The position numbers were made by a program, and so were the translations under genes. From Gammaproteobacteria bacterium (lineage in GTDB: Bacteria > Pseudomonadota > Gammaproteobacteria > Chromatiales > Chromatiaceae): a stretch of DNA of 5,908 bases. Of this stretch, positions 1 to 5,908 are shown in pieces (positions within the stretch are counted from its first letter, which is position 1; each line of letters opens with the position of its first letter). A model generated the notes under the pieces. It searched no databases and had not been told where the DNA came from. It worked only from the letters and a program-made list of their open reading frames with translations. The stretch lies in the NCBI GenBank assembly GCA_006227775.1, contig SBFV01000084.1, positions 1-5,908 on the forward strand. The letters are read 5' to 3'.

Positions 1-83
1 AAAAAAAAAAGTGTCCATCGAATGTTTCCCGAATTGAGCGGTTACCTAGGGGGACAAATCGGGAACTGGAAAATGGACGCTTT
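1..83 (-). terminator. Candidate terD terminator: long interrupted stem-loop with T tract
   Basis: Bases 8-18 pair with 73-83 (10 of 11 pairs; the exception is 12/79), and bases 26-36 pair with 55-65 (10 of 11; the exception is 33/58). Both stems share one symmetry centre, with a 7x7 internal loop between them and an 18-nt apical loop. Read on the minus strand, the outer stem is directly followed by a run of at least nine T, which is the layout of an intrinsic terminator, and it begins only about 8 nt after the terD stop. The stem is much longer and more interrupted than a typical terminator, and the T tract touches the window edge. The alternative is a pair of inverted ends left by a small mobile element; on the plus strand the 12/79 mismatch becomes a T-G wobble, so the fold also works in that direction. 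Confidence 0.45.
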
Positions 84-90
84 CTGAGCC

Positions 91-666
91 TCAGATATTG
101 ACGCCGTAGTTCTTGGCCAGTGGCCCCAGCCCGCCGGCGAAACCCTGGCCAACGGCCCTGAACTTCCAGTCGCTGCCATGGCGGTAGAGTTCGCCGAAGA
201 TCATGGCCGCCTCGGTGGAGGCATCCTCGGACAGGTCATAGCGCGCCACCTCCTTGCCGTCACCCTCGTTGAGGATGCGGATGTAGGCGTGGCGGACCAT
301 GCCGAAGTTCTGGCGACGGGCGTCGGCCTCGTGGATGGTTACGGTGAAAGCCACCTTCTGCACCTCGGTCGTCATCTTGGTCAGGTCGACCAGCATCACC
401 TCGTCATCGCCCTCTCCGGCACCGGTGCGGTTATCGCCTCTGTGCTCCAGGGAGCCATCGGTGGATTTCGGCTGATTGTAGAAAATGAAGTCACTGTCGC
501 CACGCACCTTGTCGTTGGCGGTGAGCATGAAGGCGCTGGCATCCAGGTCGAAGGGACTGCCATCGGTGCTGCGGGCGTCCCAGCCGAGACCGATGAGGGC
601 CCGTTGCATGCTCGGGGCCTCTTTCGATAGGTTGACGTTACCGCCTTTGGTCAAACTGATTGGCAT
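91..666 (-). CDS. terD: TerD family calcium-binding stress / tellurium resistance protein
   Basis: This 191-residue protein matches the usual length of TerD (about 192 residues) from end to end. Diagnostic stretches are the N-terminal SLTKGGNVNLSK, GLGWDARSTDG (26-36), FDLDASAFML (39-48), SDFIFYNQ (58-65), the acidic GDNRTGAGEGDDE (77-89), and a C-terminal FGELYRHGSDWKFRAVGQGF block. In the family, the conserved acidic residues of the DLDAS and GDDE segments bind calcium; no enzyme activity is established, and members act in the cytoplasm in resistance to tellurite, phage and other stress. The start at 666 is chosen because MPISLTKGG is the family N-terminus and a GGGAG ribosome-binding site lies 9 nt upstream; the reading frame stays open to an ATG at 780, which would add 38 residues without family resemblance. 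No other ter genes (terZABCE) are visible, so this is either a solitary copy or the edge of a cluster beyond the left end. It is transcribed divergently from parC. Family assignment is very secure; the physiological role here is not. Confidence 0.95.
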   Translation of the reverse strand: MPISLTKGGNVNLSKEAPSMQRALIGLGWDARSTDGSPFDLDASAFMLTANDKVRGDSDFIFYNQPKSTDGSLEHRGDNRTGAGEGDDEVMLVDLTKMTTEVQKVAFTVTIHEADARRQNFGMVRHAYIRILNEGDGKEVARYDLSEDASTEAAMIFGELYRHGSDWKFRAVGQGFAGGLGPLAKNYGVNI

Positions 667-675
667 GGTCGAATA

Positions 676-680
676 CTCCC
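676..680 (-). promoter_or_regulatory. terD ribosome-binding site
   Basis: GGGAG on the minus strand lies 9 nt before the ATG at 666. It supports that start over the upstream in-frame ATG at 780. Confidence 0.7.
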
Positions 681-701
681 GTGGGTTGTAGTTTGCGAGG
701 T

Positions 702-727
702 GTCCCAGGCGGGCTCGCATCTGGGAC
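702..727 (-). promoter_or_regulatory. Hairpin in the terD leader
   Basis: GTCCCAG (702-708) and CTGGGAC (721-727) are perfect 7-bp inverted repeats. Inside them GCG (709-711) pairs with CGC (716-718) around a 4-nt loop, leaving a 2-nt bulge at 719-720. The structure lies 35-60 nt before the terD start, so it would sit in the mRNA leader if transcription begins upstream of it. No T tract follows, so it is not an intrinsic terminator. It could be an RNA structure or a protein-binding palindrome; no function can be read from sequence. Confidence 0.4.
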
Positions 728-797
728 GGGGTGGAACCATCGCGGCGCTCGGATTTCCGCTTACCGTCAAATAGGGTCAAGAGGAGCCGGGGTCAAT

Positions 798-811
798 TCG
801 GGTATACCCGA
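798..811. promoter_or_regulatory. 14-bp perfect palindrome in the divergent spacer
   Basis: TCGGGTATACCCGA reads identically on both strands. It lies 131 bp upstream of the terD start and 126 bp upstream of the parC start, almost at the middle of the spacer. A compact even palindrome between divergent genes is the form of a dimeric repressor or activator site. I do not recognise it as the site of a known regulator. Confidence 0.35.
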
Positions 812-834
812 CTCGGGAAAATCAGCGCGGAACC

Positions 835-868
835 GCCGGTCAGGTAGGTCTGCCGGTCAGGTAGGTCT
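835..868 (+). repeat. Two perfect tandem copies of a 17-bp unit
   Basis: The unit GCCGGTCAGGTAGGTCT occurs at 835-851 and again, with no gap or mismatch, at 852-868. Each unit contains two AGGT words six bases apart. The array ends on the first base of the TATCAT hexamer that may be a parC -10 element, so it covers the region where a -35 element would lie. It could be a direct-repeat operator or simply a recent slippage duplication. Confidence 0.9.
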
Positions 869-873
869 ATCAT
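868..873 (+). promoter_or_regulatory. Possible parC -10 element
   Basis: TATCAT matches the sigma-70 consensus TATAAT at five of six bases and lies 64 nt before the parC start. The region 17 bp upstream lies inside the tandem repeat and has no good TTGACA match, so a promoter here would be weak or activator-dependent. This is a tentative call. Confidence 0.25.
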
Positions 874-937
874 GACCCCTGCTTTCGGGAGCGGCACACC
901 TAGGGCCCCTGGAGCACCACACCCATAGAAACTTGAG

Positions 938-3224
<2,287 letters not shown>

Positions 3225-3226
<2 letters not shown>

Positions 3227-3229
3227 GGA
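3225..3229 (+). promoter_or_regulatory. ATPase ribosome-binding site overlapping the parC stop
   Basis: GAGGA starts inside the parC TGA (3224-3226) and lies 4 nt before the ATPase ATG at 3234. Ribosomes ending parC would cover this site, so translational coupling between the two genes is likely. Confidence 0.65.
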
Positions 3230-3233
3230 AATC

Positions 3234-3911
3234 ATGCTTACCATCGAGAACCTGTCGAAACGCTTTGCCGCCGCCGGCGAGCAGCCCCTCTTCGCTGCCG
3301 TCTCTCTCCGCCTTATCCCCGGGGAGGCGGTTGCCGTCATGGGCGAGTCGGGGGTGGGCAAATCCACCCTGCTCAATTGCATCGCCGGTCTGGAACGGGT
3401 GGATGACGGTCGCGTTCAGTTGGGCGATGAGGACCTGACGGCCCTGGATGAGGATGGATGCGCGCGCTTGCGGCGCCGGGACTTCGGTTTCGTCTTCCAG
3501 GCCTTCCATCTCCTGCCGCATCTCACCCTGGCCCAGAACGTCGCCTTGCCCCTCTGGTTGCTGGGGCGGGACGAGGAGGAGGCGGCCGAGCATGCCCGGG
3601 CCATGCTGGCGCGGGTCGGTCTGGCCCCGCGCGCCGACGATTGGCCGCGCCATCTCTCCGGCGGCGAGATGCAGCGGGTCGCCATCGCCCGTGCCCTGGT
3701 GCACCAGCCCCGGCTGGTACTCTGCGACGAGCCCACCGGCAACCTGGACCCGGCCCACGCCATGGGGGTGCTGGAACTGCTGTTCGAGGGTATCCGTACC
3801 GCGGGGGCCATGGGCATCATGGTCACCCACTCGCGGCAGGCGGCGGCCTACGCCGACCGCGTCCTGCGCCTGACGTCCCAGGGTCTGGTCGATGCGTCCG
3901 AGCCCCAATGA
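3234..3911 (+). CDS. ABC transporter ATP-binding protein, LolD/MacB type
   Basis: This is a 225-residue stand-alone nucleotide-binding subunit that hydrolyses ATP on the cytoplasmic face to drive a membrane partner. All the expected elements are present: Walker A GESGVGKST (37-45), Q-loop Gln89 in FVFQAFHLLPHLT, signature LSGGE (141-145), Walker B LVLCDE with catalytic Glu166, D-loop GNLD (169-172), and switch His199 in VTHS. The size, the FQAFHLLPHLT segment and the DEPTGNLD wording are those of the LolD/MacB/FtsE-like group, which works with FtsX-fold permeases; the next gene is exactly such a permease. No symbol is given because the partner is a single long permease rather than LolC and LolE. 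The gene starts 7 bp after parC with an overlapping ribosome-binding site. Its TGA overlaps an ATG (ATGA at 3908-3911) that opens a 12-codon reading frame leading to the permease start. The substrate cannot be told from sequence; no residue that is essential for ATPase activity is missing. Confidence 0.95.
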   Translation: MLTIENLSKRFAAAGEQPLFAAVSLRLIPGEAVAVMGESGVGKSTLLNCIAGLERVDDGRVQLGDEDLTALDEDGCARLRRRDFGFVFQAFHLLPHLTLAQNVALPLWLLGRDEEEAAEHARAMLARVGLAPRADDWPRHLSGGEMQRVAIARALVHQPRLVLCDEPTGNLDPAHAMGVLELLFEGIRTAGAMGIMVTHSRQAAAYADRVLRLTSQGLVDASEPQ

Positions 3912-3946
3912 CCAACCCGGGGTTGGCCCTGGGGTCCGCGCCATGA
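3908..3946 (+). other. 12-codon mini-ORF linking the ATPase stop to the permease start
   Basis: The ATG at 3908-3910 overlaps the ATPase TGA (ATGA), encodes MTNPGLALGSAP, and ends in a TGA at 3944-3946 that overlaps the permease ATG at 3943 (again ATGA). The three frames are all different. No clear ribosome-binding site precedes the ATG, so translation would depend on ribosomes re-initiating after the ATPase stop. It may be a coupling relay or a coincidence. Confidence 0.3.
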
Positions 3947-5908
3947 CTTGTCGGAAGATCCTGGCGTGGAAGCGGGACCCGGTCCTGTGGCACCTTTTCC
4001 TGGCCAGTCTCTGGCAGCGGCGCCTGGCCACGGCCCTGTCACTGCTGGCGATCGCCTTGGGCGTGGCGCTGGGGCTGGCGGTGCAACTCATTCATGCCGA
4101 GGCACTGGAAGAATTCGGCCGCGGCATGCGGCTGCTCAGCGGGGAGGCGGACCTGCAGGTGGTCGGACCCCGAAGCGGTTTCGACGAGGAACTCTATCTC
4201 CGCCTAGCCCAGCGGCCGGAGGTGGCCGAGGCCAGCCCCCTGGTGGAGATCGAGGCCCGCCTGCCGGGTCAGACCAAGACGCTGCGGATCTTCGGCCTCG
4301 ATCTCTTCCGGGTCGCGCGGGTTACTCCTTCTCTGCTGCCGCTGGCCCCGGCGCCCGAGGATGGCCAGGGGGACGGGGAGGTGGCCGCACCCGCCGCCGG
4401 CCAGGATTTCCGCCTGGAGGCCCTCCGGGAGGATGCCCTGTTCCTCAGCCCCGGGGCCTTGGCTGAATTTCGCCTCACCATCGGGGCTCCCGTGGCAGTG
4501 CAGGCGGGTTTGGACCAGGTGAGGTTACGGGTCGCCGGACAGGTACCGGCGGCGGGGGTGGGACGGGTGCTGGCGGTGATGGACATCGCCGGCGCTCAGC
4601 GAACCTTCGGCCAGTTCGGACGCATCAACCGCATCGATCTACGCCTGGCCCCCGGCATCGACCGCGACCAGGCCCGGCGGGAACTGGGCGCCGGGCTGCC
4701 GGCGGGGGTCAGTTTACGCACGCCCGCCGAGGCCCAGTCGGAGATGCAGGACCTGTCCCGGGCCTATCGGGTCAATCTGAGCATGCTGGCGGCCATCGCC
4801 CTGTTGACTGGCGCCTTTCTGGTCTTCTCCGCCCAGTGGCTGGCGGTGGTTCGGCGCCGCCAGGAATTCGCCCTGCTGCGGGCCTTGGGCCTGGACCGCG
4901 GGGGGCTGCGGCGGGGCATTCTGGCGGAAGGGGCCCTGCTGGGGCTGGCGGGGGGGCTGGTGGGCTTGCTCCTGGCCCAGGGACTGACCGGGCTCGCCTT
5001 CCGGCTCCTGGGCGGCGACCTGGGCGCCGGCTATTTTCGCGGCCTGACCCCCTCCCTCGGCTTCCAGCCCGGTCTCATGCTCGCCTATCTGGGGTTAGGG
5101 GTGATGGCGGGCCTGGCGGGTGCCTGGCTGCCGGCCCGGGAGGCGGCGCGGCTGATCCCCGCCCGGGGTCTGCGAGCCGGCGATGAGGCCGAGGCCTACC
5201 GCGCGACCCCGCGTTGGGGCTGGTCCTGGGGTCTGTTGCTGGGCGCGGGTCTCCTGTGCGGGCTGCCGCCGCTGGCGGGTCTGCCCCTTGGCGGCTATCT
5301 CGCGGTGCTGCTGCTTCTGGTCGGCTCCATCCTCATCCTGCCCGGTATCACCCCCTACATGATGCGTCCGTTGCCCGTGCGGGGAGCGACCCTGCTACGG
5401 CTGGCCCGGGCGCGTCTCGCCGCCGCGCCCGCCCAGGTGGTGGTGGCGGGCGCGGGCGTCGTCGCCAGCGTCGCCCTGGCGGTTGCCATGGCCATCATGG
5501 TCACTTCCTTTCGCACCTCCTTGCAGGACTGGCTGACCCAGATGCTCCCCGCCGATCTCTATGTCCGGGCGGCACCGGCGGGGACCAGCGGCTATCTGGA
5601 GGCCGAGGCGGTGGCGCGGCTGGCGGCGCTGCCGGGGGTCGCGGGGGTCCGTCCCATCCGTTACGAAACCCTGCGCCTGGGCGGGGCGGGGAGGGAGACG
5701 ACCCTGATTGTCCGTCCCATCGGTCCGGGCGCCCCCTTGCCCTTGGTCGCGGGGAGCCTGGCTCCCGGTCTTGCTTCGGGTTCCGGCCCGGCTGCCCAGG
5801 CAAGAGCCCTCCCGCAGCCCGATCTCAAACCAGATCCTGACCGGGCCCTCGGTCAGGCCAATGGTTTAGCCCCCCATCAGGCCCCTGGTCCGGTCCTGAC
5901 ACCCGCGG
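3943..5908 (+). CDS. FtsX/MacB-type ABC transporter permease, 3' truncated by the window
   Basis: The frame is open for 655 codons from the ATG at 3943 to the window end, with no stop. Visible order: a cytoplasmic start, TM1 at about 27-50 (ending GVALGLAVQLI), a large periplasmic domain at about 51-275 of MacB_PCD type, then an FtsX core with TM2 at about 279-304, the cytoplasmic coupling segment RRRQEFALLRALGLDRGGLR (304-323), TM3 at about 325-350 and TM4 at about 376-400, followed by AREAARLIPARGLRAGDE. TM5-TM6 lie at about 428-470, and TM7 at about 498-522 opens a second periplasmic domain that the window cuts. This is a two-unit permease; relatives are usually around 800-850 residues, with three more C-terminal TMs expected. 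It should pair with the ATPase just upstream to move or extract a hydrophobic or lipid-linked substrate at the inner membrane. A weak GGGGT lies 7 nt before the ATG; an in-frame ATG at 3892, with AGGG 8 nt before it, would add 17 residues. Residues 606-655 are compositionally odd. Family is confident, substrate unknown. Confidence 0.9.
   Translation, partial: MTCRKILAWKRDPVLWHLFLASLWQRRLATALSLLAIALGVALGLAVQLIHAEALEEFGRGMRLLSGEADLQVVGPRSGFDEELYLRLAQRPEVAEASPLVEIEARLPGQTKTLRIFGLDLFRVARVTPSLLPLAPAPEDGQGDGEVAAPAAGQDFRLEALREDALFLSPGALAEFRLTIGAPVAVQAGLDQVRLRVAGQVPAAGVGRVLAVMDIAGAQRTFGQFGRINRIDLRLAPGIDRDQARRELGAGLPAGVSLRTPAEAQSEMQDLSRAYRVNLSMLAAIALLTGAFLVFSAQWLAVVRRRQEFALLRALGLDRGGLRRGILAEGALLGLAGGLVGLLLAQGLTGLAFRLLGGDLGAGYFRGLTPSLGFQPGLMLAYLGLGVMAGLAGAWLPAREAARLIPARGLRAGDEAEAYRATPRWGWSWGLLLGAGLLCGLPPLAGLPLGGYLAVLLLLVGSILILPGITPYMMRPLPVRGATLLRLARARLAAAPAQVVVAGAGVVASVALAVAMAIMVTSFRTSLQDWLTQMLPADLYVRAAPAGTSGYLEAEAVARLAALPGVAGVRPIRYETLRLGGAGRETTLIVRPIGPGAPLPLVAGSLAPGLASGSGPAAQARALPQPDLKPDPDRALGQANGLAPHQAPGPVLTPA
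5836..5857 (+). repeat. Perfect 8-bp inverted repeat inside the permease gene
   Basis: CCTGACCG (5836-5843) and CGGTCAGG (5850-5857) form a perfect 8-bp stem around the 6-nt loop GGCCCT. It lies within the Pro/Gly/Ala-rich, compositionally shifted segment of the permease. It could be a palindromic core of a small inserted element, or chance in GC-rich DNA. Confidence 0.5.

Noticed and set aside
667..780. A 38-residue N-terminal extension of TerD from the ATG at 780
   Set aside because: TerD proteins start at the MxxSLxKGG motif, which falls at 666 with a good ribosome-binding site; the extension resembles no TerD and contains the leader hairpin.
3234..3911. Naming the ATPase lolD
   Set aside because: It has LolD-like motifs, but LolD works with LolC and LolE, whereas here the partner is one long two-unit permease; the motifs are shared by the whole MacB/LolD/FtsE group.
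3948..5840. Plus-strand Gly/Ala/Pro/Arg-rich frames at 3948-4466, 4836-5186 and 5214-5840
   Set aside because: They are in the wrong frames within the permease gene, whose own frame is continuous with membrane segments and FtsX motifs over the whole interval.

Overview
This GC-rich window carries three complete genes and one truncated gene, and looks like the chromosome of a gammaproteobacterium. The best evidence is ParC, whose sequence follows the E. coli protein almost motif for motif, including the gammaproteobacterial style of C-terminal domain. The high GC would suit a Chromatiales-like lineage, but that finer placement is a guess. No tRNA, rRNA, CRISPR array, integrase or transposase gene is visible.

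Layout. Positions 1-90 hold a long imperfect inverted repeat beside an A10 run. Read on the minus strand this is a stem-loop followed by a T tract, just downstream of terD, so it is probably the terD terminator, although a relic of a small mobile element is also possible. terD (91-666, minus strand) encodes a full-length TerD-family calcium-binding stress protein. The 271-bp divergent spacer 667-937 contains several unannotated small structures: a hairpin in the terD leader, a 14-bp perfect palindrome, and two perfect tandem copies of a 17-bp unit that end at a TATCAT hexamer upstream of parC.

The plus strand then carries a tightly packed run: parC (938-3226, topoisomerase IV subunit A), an ABC transporter ATPase of the LolD/MacB type (3234-3911, 7 bp after parC, with its Shine-Dalgarno overlapping the parC stop), and a large FtsX/MacB-type ABC permease (start near 3943, open through the right edge at 5908). 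The permease is a real gene that is easy to miss because it has no stop codon inside the window. ATPase and permease should form one inner-membrane export or lipid/lipoprotein-handling complex. parC has its own well-known job in chromosome decatenation and seems to be only a transcriptional neighbour.

The most unusual signals are the last ~50 codons of the permease (Pro/Gly/Ala-rich, with a sudden shift in third-position base use and an 8-bp-stem hairpin), the ATGA...ATGA arrangement at the ATPase-permease junction, and the cluster of repeats in the terD-parC spacer. I see no clear evidence of a wholly new multi-gene system; these are local oddities in a mostly ordinary chromosomal region.
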